A stretch of 64,000 nt of DNA from Spiroplasma turonicum (GTDB lineage: Bacteria; Bacillota_I; Bacilli_A; Mycoplasmatales; Mycoplasmataceae). Position numbers and translations under genes: made by a program. Shown piece by piece: positions 55,660-64,000 of the stretch. The notes beneath the pieces were generated by a model that saw only the letters and a list, made by a program, of their open reading frames with translations, was not told the DNA's origin and did not search any database. Numbering within the stretch: position 1 is the first letter of the stretch; every line of letters starts with the position of its first letter. The DNA is taken from the NCBI RefSeq assembly GCF_001262715.1, contig NZ_CP012328.1, forward strand, positions 310,001 to 374,000, given 5' to 3'.

Positions 55660-57528
55660 ATGACAAATAAAAATAAAAAAAAGGTATCAAATAACAAACA
55701 AACAAATAAGAGTAAGTCTAAAGCACATACAACAATTATAAAAAATAAACTAAAAGAAACCAAAGAAACAGGATTAATTGATGGGGTTTTCATTTTTACA
55801 GAACCATTATCTATCGCTGAATTTGCAAGTAAGTTAGGAAAAGAACCAGCATCTATAGTTAAAATATTTTTTACAAAAGGAATTATGGTTAATCAAACAT
55901 TTACCTTATCAGAAGAGCAAATGGGTGAGTTATGTTTAGAACTTGGTTATGATTTTAAAAAAGAAACTAACATTACTAAAGAAAACATATTTGAAACATT
56001 AGAAGAAGATGATAATCCAGATGATTTAAAAACAAAACCACCAATAGTCACTATAATGGGACATGTAGATCATGGAAAAACAACATTATTAGATTCTATA
56101 AGAAATGCAAACGTTATTGAAGGTGAGTTTGGGGGAATTACTCAACACATAGGTGCTTATCAAACAAGTATAAATAAAAACAAAATTACTTTCATTGATA
56201 CCCCAGGTCACGAGGCTTTTACTGAAATGAGAGCAAGGGGTAGTGAAGTTACTGATATTGTAATTATAGTTGTTGCAGCAGATGATGGTGTTATGCCACA
56301 AACTGAAGAGGCAATTGACCATGCCAAAGCAGCTGATGTTCCAATTATTGTATTTGTTAACAAGATTGATAAACTTGGTGCTGATCCAAGTAAAGTTAAA
56401 ATGGAATTAATGAAATTTGGTATTGTAGCTGAAGAATATGGTGGAGATACACCATTTATTGAAGGTTCTGCAAAAACAAAAGTTGGTATTGATACATTAT
56501 TAGAAACAATTTTATTATTGGCTGAACTTAAGGATTTAAAAGCAAATCCTAATAAATATGCAAAGGGTACAGTTATCGAAGCACATATAGATAAAAACAG
56601 AGGACCAATTGCAACAGTTCTTGTGCAAAACGGAACTTTAAACATTAAAGATATAGTTATTGCTGGTGCAACATATGGTACAGTAAAAGACATTGAAAAT
56701 GAAAATAAAATGAAATTGAAAACGGTTAGTCCGGGTCAACCAGCATTGATAGTTGGTTTAAATGAAGTTCCAAGAGCTGGTGATAAGTTTATAGTTGTTT
56801 CAGAAGAAAGAATTGCTAGAGATATTGCAAAAGCTCAGTATGAAAAACAAGCAAACGAGTCTAGAAATAAAAGTACTGCATTTACATTAGATTCTATTAA
56901 AAATCAAATCGAAGCAGGTGAATTAAAATCCATAAACATAATTCTTAAGGCTGATGTACAAGGAACTGTAGAAGCAGTTAGAAATGCAATGCTTAAAATT
57001 AACATTGAAGGTGTTCGAATTAATGTAATTCGTTCAACAGTTGGGGCTATATCAATAAGTGATATTACATTGGCACTAGCTTCAAATGCAATAGTTTATG
57101 GTTTCAATGTAAGACCAAATGCTCAAGTTAGACAAAAAGCTGAAGAAGATGGGATAGAAATAAGACTTCACAACATAATATACAAACTATTAGAAGAAAT
57201 TCAAGAAGCAGCAACTGGTATGCTTGACCCAGTATATGAGGAAAAACCTCAAGGTGAAGCAGAAGTTAGACAATTATTTAGACATTCACAGGTAGGAACA
57301 ATCGCTGGATGCAGAGTAGTTAGTGGTACTATACCTAGAGGTTCAAAAGTACATATAATAAGAGATGGTATAGTAATTTATACTGGTGAAATGGCATCTT
57401 TAAGAAACAATAAAGATGATATTAAAGAGGCTAGAACTGGTCAAGAATGTGGTATTACAATAAAGAACTTTAATGATCTTAAAGAAAATGATATTATAGA
57501 AGCATATAGTATAGAAGAGGTGAAATAA
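55660..57528 (+). CDS. infB: Translation initiation factor IF-2
   Basis: GTPase that delivers initiator tRNA to the 30S subunit. Short Lys-rich N-terminus, IF2_N domain (about residues 45-110), G1 GHVDHGKT from residue 134, G3 DTPGHEAF and G4 NKID, then domains II-IV with ILKADVQGTVEA. 622 aa is the compact Mollicute form. AAAGGAGATGGTGG precedes the ATG. Directly followed by rbfA with no gap. Confidence 0.97.
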   Translation: MTNKNKKKVSNNKQTNKSKSKAHTTIIKNKLKETKETGLIDGVFIFTEPLSIAEFASKLGKEPASIVKIFFTKGIMVNQTFTLSEEQMGELCLELGYDFKKETNITKENIFETLEEDDNPDDLKTKPPIVTIMGHVDHGKTTLLDSIRNANVIEGEFGGITQHIGAYQTSINKNKITFIDTPGHEAFTEMRARGSEVTDIVIIVVAADDGVMPQTEEAIDHAKAADVPIIVFVNKIDKLGADPSKVKMELMKFGIVAEEYGGDTPFIEGSAKTKVGIDTLLETILLLAELKDLKANPNKYAKGTVIEAHIDKNRGPIATVLVQNGTLNIKDIVIAGATYGTVKDIENENKMKLKTVSPGQPALIVGLNEVPRAGDKFIVVSEERIARDIAKAQYEKQANESRNKSTAFTLDSIKNQIEAGELKSINIILKADVQGTVEAVRNAMLKINIEGVRINVIRSTVGAISISDITLALASNAIVYGFNVRPNAQVRQKAEEDGIEIRLHNIIYKLLEEIQEAATGMLDPVYEEKPQGEAEVRQLFRHSQVGTIAGCRVVSGTIPRGSKVHIIRDGIVIYTGEMASLRNNKDDIKEARTGQECGITIKNFNDLKENDIIEAYSIEEVK

Positions 57529-57873
57529 ATGCCAAAAGATGTTAAGTTAGAAAGAGCTCAATCAAATATCTTAAGAGAATTAACTTTAATTCTACAAAGA
57601 GAGTTTCATGATACTGATTTTATAAAATTTTTAACAATTCATGAAGTTAGATTATCAAGTGATATGAGTCATGCAAAAATATTCTATTCATATGTAAACC
57701 CAGATTTTGACCTTGAAGAAGTTAAAATTGAGTTAATGCATAATTTAAAAGAAATAAGAATGCTATTAGCAAACAAAGTAGACATGAGAAGTGTCCCTGA
57801 ATTAACTTTTGAATATGATAAATCATTAGATAATGCAAATAATATCGATAAAATACTAAAAGATATAAAATAA
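57529..57873 (+). CDS. rbfA: Ribosome-binding factor A
   Basis: KH-like 16S rRNA maturation factor. Start MPKDVKLERAQSNILRELT, then HEVRLSSDMSHAKIFYSYV and MRSVPELTFEYDKSLD, all typical. 114 aa is normal. ATG immediately follows the infB stop. The 63 nt after its stop are AT-rich with no gene, then a strong bidirectional terminator. Confidence 0.94.
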   Translation: MPKDVKLERAQSNILRELTLILQREFHDTDFIKFLTIHEVRLSSDMSHAKIFYSYVNPDFDLEEVKIELMHNLKEIRMLLANKVDMRSVPELTFEYDKSLDNANNIDKILKDIK

Positions 57874-57936
57874 TTACTTTAAAAAAATAAAAATATCTTA
57901 GTAGCATTTTTTCCAGTTTTTATTTAGTTATTAATT

Positions 57937-57969
57937 AAAAAACCTAAACTTATAAAGTTTAGGTTTTTT
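57937..57969. terminator. Strong bidirectional terminator rbfA / symporter
   Basis: Perfect 15-bp stem (57937-57951 with 57955-57969), loop ATA, A-run and T-run at its two ends. Closes both the nusA operon and the minus-strand symporter operon. Confidence 0.92.
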
Positions 57970-57972
57970 GTT

Positions 57973-59643
57973 TTAGCTTTCACTAACTTTTTTTTGATTC
58001 ATGTACTCTTTCTTTTTTTCTATATAATCTATTTTTACAGATTTAATTTTTTGCAAAGTATCATATCTCATTTTTGATTTATCTTCATTATTCAAATCTT
58101 TTTGTTTCAAATCTTTGCTTAACTCTTTTTTTAAAAGCCTTACTTTATTTACCTTATCATCTTTAATTGTTTTAAAAAATAATAAAGTTTTTTGTTGTTC
58201 AATTCCTTTTGTTGTTAATAGATTTGAGCCCTCTTCAATTAAACCTTCGGATTTAGCTACAATTGTCGCCGTACTTACACCTGCAAGCACATTAGCACCC
58301 GTTCTACCCATATCAAATAGACCATCCAAAGGAGCAATAACATTTAATACAGCATCAATAAATTCTCCAAAACCAATTCCACCTATTACACCGATTGTAA
58401 CAACAGAAGCAGTTCCTGGAACACCAGCTATACCCAGTGATGCAACTATAGTAACAAATAAAGAAGTTATAAAAAATGTAAATAATCCCATGGAATGAAC
58501 TGTATCAGAACCTGTTCATAAAATACTTGTAGCAAGTCCTGATTGTATACCAGCACAAGCAATCAACCCCATTGTTGTAGAAATTGGAGGAATACTACTT
58601 ACTACTTTTTCATTAACTTTCATTTTTGTAAGAGTCTCCATCGATACTGGTAATGTTGCATTTGATGATTGAGTTGCAAAACCTTGAATTAATGGTCTTC
58701 AAGCTTCCTTTCATCATGAACCAATTTTTATTCTAGATAAAAATATTTGAAGAGTTAATCATGCAATTGCAATAGCAATTGCAAGATAACCAATACCAAT
58801 AACTTTTCCAATGTTTGCTAATTCACCTATAGGTCTAGATGTGATTGAAGTAGAAAGCATAGACATTACAGCAAGTGGCATTATTTTCATAAATGTTGAA
58901 AGCATTGAAGAAGTTATTTTTCATGCTGTGTCTGCTCCCTTTACAATAGCCTCCATTTCAACTTTATTTCTTTTTGATAAAATTTTAACTGACATACCTG
59001 CAAGTGCTGCGATTACCATTACAGGTATAATTGAGTTTTGCACTAACGCACTAAAGAAATTTTGTGGTAAATACTCTCAGATAATCTCAGGTAAGGGAAC
59101 ATTATCCTTAACTCTTGTTGATTCACCTGGATCTCCTAAGACACCTTGGCCAACTTTAGTTGCAAGTCCTAAAAAAAATGTTATGCTAAACATTACAGCA
59201 ACATTTATAAGTAAAATTGCAATTCCTTTTGCTGTAATTCTAGCAAGGCCTGTTTCACCAGGTTTAGCTGTAATTTTAAATATTGCTATAAATACTATTG
59301 GTATTGTTAGCAATAGTACACCACGAATAAAAATGTTCTTAAAGAATCCTGACCAAATGTTTAATTCATTAACCCAATATAAATCACTTTCACTATTTTT
59401 AAAACTATTTTCTAGAGTTTCTTTATTTGGAAAACCAATAATTGATTGTATTACAACTCCAAAAGCCAATCCTAATAACATACCAATTATTACTCTATAC
59501 ATAAAAGCAATCTTAATTTTTTTTAAAAATACTCAAAAACCAATTTGTAATAAAATGAATATTAGAATTGCAACACCAGATTGTCATTTACTTATTGCAA
59601 TAAAATCACGTAATATATCATTTTTGTTATCATTTAAAATCAA
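57973..59643 (-). CDS. Dicarboxylate/amino acid:cation symporter (DAACS), probably cystine type
   Basis: Sodium- or proton-coupled symporter, about eight spans plus two re-entrant loops. Family signatures: GFATQSSNATLP and IPPISTTMG (one substrate/ion site), GGIGFGEF and MGRTGANVLAG (the other). The serine-rich loop best fits the cystine/TcyP-like branch, but substrate is inference. 556 aa against the usual 410-460: the last 90 residues are a Lys/Glu-rich cytoplasmic tail. TTG start at 59643, 8 nt after AAAGGAGG. Lies 33 nt downstream of the disulfide reductase. Confidence 0.85.
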
Positions 59644-59676
59644 TACTATAACCTCCTTTATTATATTTTATACCTT

Positions 59677-60999
59677 TTAGTTAATTAATTTTGATAATGC
59701 AATATGAATTATGTCAAATGATCTTGAGAAGGGTGGTGCATATGGTAAATCTATTTGTTCTAAACATTCGTTAACTTTAGTTTTATTCCATATTAATGTT
59801 GATAGTGAGTAAAATCTAAGTATTGAGTTTTTGTCAGCAAACATTTGAGCACCAATAAGCTCGTTTGTTTCAATGTTCATAATAAGTTTTAAATATATAT
59901 CTTTCTGACCTTTTAAATAATTTGTATGATCTTTATCTTTTATAAAAGCAACTTTAGTTTTAATATTATTTTTTTCAGCCATTTCAGTTGTTAAACCGGC
60001 TCTTGCAATAGCTTTATCAAATATTTTAATAATTGAACTTTGAATAGTTCCATAAAATTTAGATTCGATATTACAAATATTATTAGCGATAACTTTAGCC
60101 TGTTTTGAAGCTACTGTTGCTAAAGGTGTATATACATAATCATTTGTAATTCTATTTTTTATAACACAACAATCACCACCTGCATAAACATCTTTAATAT
60201 TTGTTTCTCCTTTTTCATTTACTATAATTGCATTATTTTTGTATAAATTAAGTTCTGTATCATTAAATATATCAGTATTTGGTTTAAAACCAGTTGCAAC
60301 AATTACAATATCACAACTCAATTCTCCATCTTTTATTTCTGCAATTATTTTGTTGTCAAGCTTTTTAAACTTTTTAACATAGTTATCATTAATTAGATCT
60401 ATATCATTTGAAATTAAGTTTTCTTTTATTAAATTTGAAATTTCTTCATCATAAATATTTGAAGATATTCTTTTATCTAGTTCTATAATTGTAACTTTTT
60501 TACCTAAATTTTTTAAGTTCTCAGCTACTTCTAACCCAATAAATCCTGCTCCAATTATTAATATATTTTTAACTTCGCTTTTATTAATAGTGTCTTTTAA
60601 ACTTAATGCGTCTTCAAACTTAGTTAGTTTAAAAAAATCTATATCATTTAATCCATCAATTTTAGGAATTGAAGCACTAGCTCCTGTCGAAATTATTAAT
60701 TTATCATATTTAAAGATTTCATCTGTTGTTAAAACTTCTTTATTATTAAAATCTATTTTTTTTATGTTTGTTTTTAATTTTATGTCTATACCAGTTTCTT
60801 GAAACTTTTCAACTGTTCTCGCAAATAAATTATTAGAATCTTGAAACTCATCTCCAACATAATATGGTAAACCACAAGCTCCAAGAGAAACATAATCACC
60901 ATTTTCAAGTACAGTAACTTCATAATTTTGATTAAGTCTTTTTATCTTAGCAGCAGCACCCATACCTGATGCACCGCCACCAATAATAAGTATTTTCAT
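59677..60999 (-). CDS. CoA-disulfide reductase / FAD-NAD(P)H oxidoreductase
   Basis: Class III pyridine nucleotide disulfide reductase. FAD loop IIGGGASGMGAA at the N-terminus, single active-site C42 in GACGLPYYVG, second nucleotide loop IIGAGFIGLE near residue 147, FAD loop YAGGDC, and YAPPFS near the end with the Tyr used in CoA-disulfide reductases. NADH oxidases read SCGIALY at the Cys, so CoA-disulfide reductase is preferred, though oxidase activity cannot be ruled out. 440 aa is normal. AAAGGGGTG precedes the ATG. Confidence 0.85.
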   Translation of the reverse strand: MKILIIGGGASGMGAAAKIKRLNQNYEVTVLENGDYVSLGACGLPYYVGDEFQDSNNLFARTVEKFQETGIDIKLKTNIKKIDFNNKEVLTTDEIFKYDKLIISTGASASIPKIDGLNDIDFFKLTKFEDALSLKDTINKSEVKNILIIGAGFIGLEVAENLKNLGKKVTIIELDKRISSNIYDEEISNLIKENLISNDIDLINDNYVKKFKKLDNKIIAEIKDGELSCDIVIVATGFKPNTDIFNDTELNLYKNNAIIVNEKGETNIKDVYAGGDCCVIKNRITNDYVYTPLATVASKQAKVIANNICNIESKFYGTIQSSIIKIFDKAIARAGLTTEMAEKNNIKTKVAFIKDKDHTNYLKGQKDIYLKLIMNIETNELIGAQMFADKNSILRFYSLSTLIWNKTKVNECLEQIDLPYAPPFSRSFDIIHIALSKLIN

Positions 61000-61114
61000 T
61001 TAAACACCCCTTTATTAAATAAATTTAATGTTATAATAACTAAGAATTATAACAATTTAATTATAGTTCATATTATTTATAAGAATATTTAAAATTAAAA
61101 AAAGAGGAAAAAAA

Positions 61115-61657
61115 ATGAAAAAATGAATAACAACAAAAAACATTACTACATGTAGTCTTTTGTCTGCAGTTATGTTTGTTATGGGAGCTGCAATTTCTAC
61201 AATAGCTTCTATGACAGGAAAATCTATTATACAATTTTCTGATATTATTTTTCTAATAATGTTAGGTAAAACAAATTTATTTACATTAATTTTAAGTGCA
61301 ATTATAGCTGGTTCTATGATTGATCTTTATGCTGGAGGAGCTATTTTTATACCAATCACTATATTGGTAAAAATTTTAATTGGACTAACTTATCTGTTAT
61401 TAAGAAAAAAAGTAAATATACATATAATATTTATAATTAGTTACTTATGAATTTTTATTTATAATTTATATACATATATATTATGAGATGCATCAACATT
61501 GATAGTTGAATCAATAGTTAATTTAATTCAATATAGTGTTACAGTAGTGTTTTCAATTGCAATTGTTTTTGTATCAAATTTTAAATTACAAAATAATATT
61601 TTAAAAAATGATTACAATGATACCGTGGAAGTTACAATCAATAATAAAAATAATTAG
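61115..61657 (+). CDS. ECF-like transporter S component, 180 aa
   Basis: Six hydrophobic segments. IFLIMLGKTNLF, IAGSMIDLYAGGAIFIP and ILVKILIGLTYLLLRKK resemble ECF substrate-binding (S) components of the riboflavin/folate-type fold, in which a Gly-rich D-L motif follows helix 3. The vitamin is not identifiable. AGAGGAAA precedes the ATG; a TGA Trp at codon 4. The energising EcfA/EcfT genes are not in the window. Confidence 0.65.
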
Positions 61658-62523
61658 TATTGTAAAAAATAAAACATACATAAAATTTTAATTATTCAAA
61701 TATTAACATTATGTTATTAAAAAATGTATTAATATTAATTAATAAATATTTTGATGATTAATATTTTTTATTATAGAGTATTTGTTTTTTAAGTTTAAAA
61801 AATAATAAAGTGTAAGCAAAAATTTATATTTTAATTATTTTACATATATTCAATTAATTTATACAAATAATTATTATTAAAGTAATTTATAATTAATAAA
61901 AACAGTTTTCATGCATGATCAAACACAAAAATTCGTATTAATCTAACAATTTATTAAAAAACATTAACAAATTTTTCATTAAATAAACATAATTAAAGTA
62001 TTTTGCTTTCAATATATTTTTACATTTTTAATAGTTATATTATTTAAATAAAATTTTTTATTGAATTATAATTTTTTAATAAGCTATATAATTTAAATCA
62101 TATGATATTGTTTAATTATTCATTTAATAAAAACTAATTAATTGTTCCATTAGTTATTTATAAAATTAAAAGTGATTATTAACTTATAGTATCTAATTTA
62201 AAAACAGTATTTTTTCAAAATTAAATAATTTTGTTTCATTTAATATAGTAATTTATTTTCTAAAAAAATTTAATTATTAAAGTTATAATTTTAAATTAGT
62301 ATTAACTATAGATATAATTTATATAAAAATAAACTATCTATGTAAAAGTTTTCTAAAATGTTGAGCTAATAATGTATAAAATTATTTTTTAAATTAATAA
62401 ACTAATTAGTTATAAAATTTATTATTATTTATAAAATATCTTTCAAATTGTTATTTTAGATATCTTTTTTAATATATTTTTATAAAATTAATTTTGTGGA
62501 AGTTTGCATAAAAGAGGTTTTAA
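61658..62523. other. 866-nt AT-only stretch without a credible gene
   Basis: Single 60-nt lines here contain only 4-10% G+C in part (for example 62041-62100 has four G/C), lower than the coding parts. No frame of meaningful length is open on either strand, no RNA signature is seen, and no DnaA-box cluster. TA-rich inverted repeats occur by composition. It may be a decayed gene, or a spacer with the promoter of the ABC gene at 62524 at its right end. Confidence 0.6.
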
Positions 62524-63264
62524 ATGATAGAGGTTAAAAATATTACAAAATTATATAAAAACAATGATGGTATCAAAAATGTATCATTTAATTTAAAAGA
62601 ATCATGTTTATTATCTTTAATTGGGGAAAATGGTGCAGGCAAAACCACAACTATAAAAGCTATTTTTAAAGAAGCTAAACTCGACTCTGGTAAAATATTA
62701 ATAGATGGAGATAATCTACATACAAATAATAATCTTAGAAAGATTGCATTTTTTCCTGACTCAAATAATATACCATTAAATATTAAGTCCAAAGATTATA
62801 TAAATTATATTTGTGCAACAATTGGTTTATCTAAAAAAGCATATAAAGATAACTTAAATATAATTGTAGATTTGTTAAAAATAAATAACTTAATGAATAA
62901 AAAAATAAAAGAACTTTCAGCTGGCCAAAAGAAAAAAATAATTATGGCAAGTGTCTTGATAAGGGAACCAAAATATATTTTTTTTGATGAACCAACAGCA
63001 AACTTAGATATTAGTTCAAAAACCGAATTTATATCTATAATTAAGTATTTAAAAAACTTAAAAATAAGTATGCTTATAACAAGTCATTTACTTGATGAGT
63101 TACAAGAAATATCAGACCATATTGTAATCCTTAATAAAGGTTCAGTTGTTTATAACCAATCATTTGATAGTAATAAGGAAAATATAAAAGATTTATATAA
63201 TAATTACATTAGTTCTAAAAAAATACAACTTGAAGATTTAAATAAAGTTTTTAAATCTAAATAA
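62524..63264 (+). CDS. ABC-2-type exporter ATPase
   Basis: Stand-alone ATPase: Walker A GENGAGKT at 34-41, signature LSAGQKKKI, Walker B IFFDEPTANLD, H-loop TSHLLDEL. 246 aa is normal for DrrA/CcmA-type exporters. AGAGG precedes the ATG. The stop overlaps the ATG of the membrane partner (TAATG), so the two make one transporter. Substrate unknown. Confidence 0.9.
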   Translation: MIEVKNITKLYKNNDGIKNVSFNLKESCLLSLIGENGAGKTTTIKAIFKEAKLDSGKILIDGDNLHTNNNLRKIAFFPDSNNIPLNIKSKDYINYICATIGLSKKAYKDNLNIIVDLLKINNLMNKKIKELSAGQKKKIIMASVLIREPKYIFFDEPTANLDISSKTEFISIIKYLKNLKISMLITSHLLDELQEISDHIVILNKGSVVYNQSFDSNKENIKDLYNNYISSKKIQLEDLNKVFKSK

Positions 63265-64000
63265 TGAACACACATATTAAAAAATCTTTTTTCTTATTAT
63301 TAGCAATAAATCTAATTCTTTTAATAAAAAATAAAACTTTAATAGCTCTTTTCACTTTTATTTTTGTTATACAAGAGTTGATAATATTGATTGTTTTAAT
63401 TAAAAGTAATTCTATTATTAATATTTCGAAAAGTTTTATAAATATTAAAAGTATATGATTTATATTTTTAACATTAATATATGGTACTTGTTTAATCATT
63501 ATTTCTTATAAGTTATTTCGAAATCATATTGACAATGGATTGCTTAATTTGGAAAGACACTCAGGAATAACAAAGTTTAAATCCTTTTTTGTTAGATATG
63601 TTGTTTCTCTAATTTTGTTATGTAGTTTTATAATAATTAATTTAATAATTAACTTTTTAACTATAATAATTTTAAAAGAAAATATTTTATTCTTTGTAAA
63701 TAATGTAATACAAATTTATTTCTATATATCTATATTTACAATTGTTATTTATCCATTAATTTGTTTTCTATCGATTTGTCTTAAGAATGTTGTTACGATA
63801 ATAACAAAGTTTTTATTAGTTTTTATATTAAGTTTATCACCATCAATAAGTAAGCTAATTGAAAATCCTAATAATATTTACAGCATAAATAATTTGTATT
63901 ATAATAACATTTCCAAAGTAAATTTAAAATACTCATTATCTTATGATTTTCAAAAAATAGTTAAAAGAAGTTTTTATTTAAATGATATTTTAAATGATAA
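63264..64000 (+). CDS. ABC-2-type permease, partial (runs off window)
   Basis: Begins inside the ATPase stop codon and is open to the end of the window at 64000 (about 245 codons visible). Hydrophobic segments near residues 7-22, 27-50, 62-80, 113-135, 150-170 and 180-200, with short basic loops. Membrane half of the exporter encoded upstream. The 3' end lies outside the window. Confidence 0.8.

Noticed and set aside
56208-56693. 161-codon minus-strand frame inside infB
   Set aside because: It is a shadow of the conserved infB coding frame, with no binding site.
58811-59680. 289-codon plus-strand frame opposite the symporter
   Set aside because: Antisense shadow of a clear DAACS family gene; lacks a ribosome binding site.
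61658-62523. Replication origin
   Set aside because: No TTATCCACA-type DnaA boxes and no dnaA or dnaN nearby; AT-richness alone is not evidence.
1-64000. tRNA, rRNA, insertion sequence or prophage genes
   Set aside because: No T-loop GTTCGA-type signatures, no transposase, integrase or phage structural gene was recognised anywhere in the window.

Overview
The window is from a wall-less bacterium of the class Mollicutes, most like Spiroplasma or a close relative (inference from gene content; no rRNA or tRNA gene is present to settle it). Base composition is very AT-rich, and UGA must be read as tryptophan: nearly every conserved gene (era, glyS, dnaG, rpoD, lon, tig, PTS IIC) is continuous only when in-frame TGA is sense. 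All coordinates below join the pieces that a standard-code reading would break at TGA. Four predicted lipoproteins with lipobox Cys at residue 24, phosphotransferase sugar uptake, and tail-extended transporters also fit this group.

Layout. 59-2915: four uncharacterised genes, two for membrane proteins. 2929-10898: a classical Gram-positive macromolecular block, era-recO, then glyS-dnaG-rpoD-trmK-nif3 tightly packed, meeting ispH head-on. 11871-17017: a membrane protein, a large lipoprotein, a candidate structured RNA, and an unknown 573-aa protein. 17042-19671: a HAD phosphatase, NadD fused to a YqeK-type HD domain, and a methylthioadenosine/SAH nucleosidase. 19989-25280: beta-glucoside uptake and cleavage (6-phospho-beta-glucosidase, PTS IIB, IIC, IIA), with a small opposing membrane-protein gene between IIC and IIA. 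25367-27484: hpt, a methyltransferase, a ROK sugar kinase.

27531-33273: two related lipoproteins flanking an ABC-2-like membrane protein; all three genes are exactly 1893 nt. 33370-38233: lineage-specific proteins rich in coiled coil, ending in a protein with a CxC-rich N-terminus. 38277-46649: trigger factor, Lon (behind a CIRCE element, so probably HrcA-controlled), an ABC exporter, RarA and two unknowns. 46753-52593: a BMP-type nucleoside ABC importer (ATPase, two permeases, binding lipoprotein) followed by a 26-bp tandem repeat.

52737-57873: a DUF192-like gene on the minus strand, a DJ-1/PfpI protein, then nusA-ylxR-ylxQ-infB-rbfA. 57973-60999 (minus): CoA-disulfide reductase and a cation symporter, probably one redox/thiol operon. 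61115-64000: an ECF-like membrane protein, an 866-nt extremely AT-rich stretch with no credible gene, and an ABC-2 exporter cut off by the window end.

The most notable points are the candidate structured RNA at 15018-15182, the CxC-rich protein at 37589, the lipoprotein/permease/lipoprotein set, the 26-bp repeat overlapping a stop codon, the insertion inside RpoD region 4, and Lys/Glu-rich cytoplasmic tails added to several unrelated transporters.
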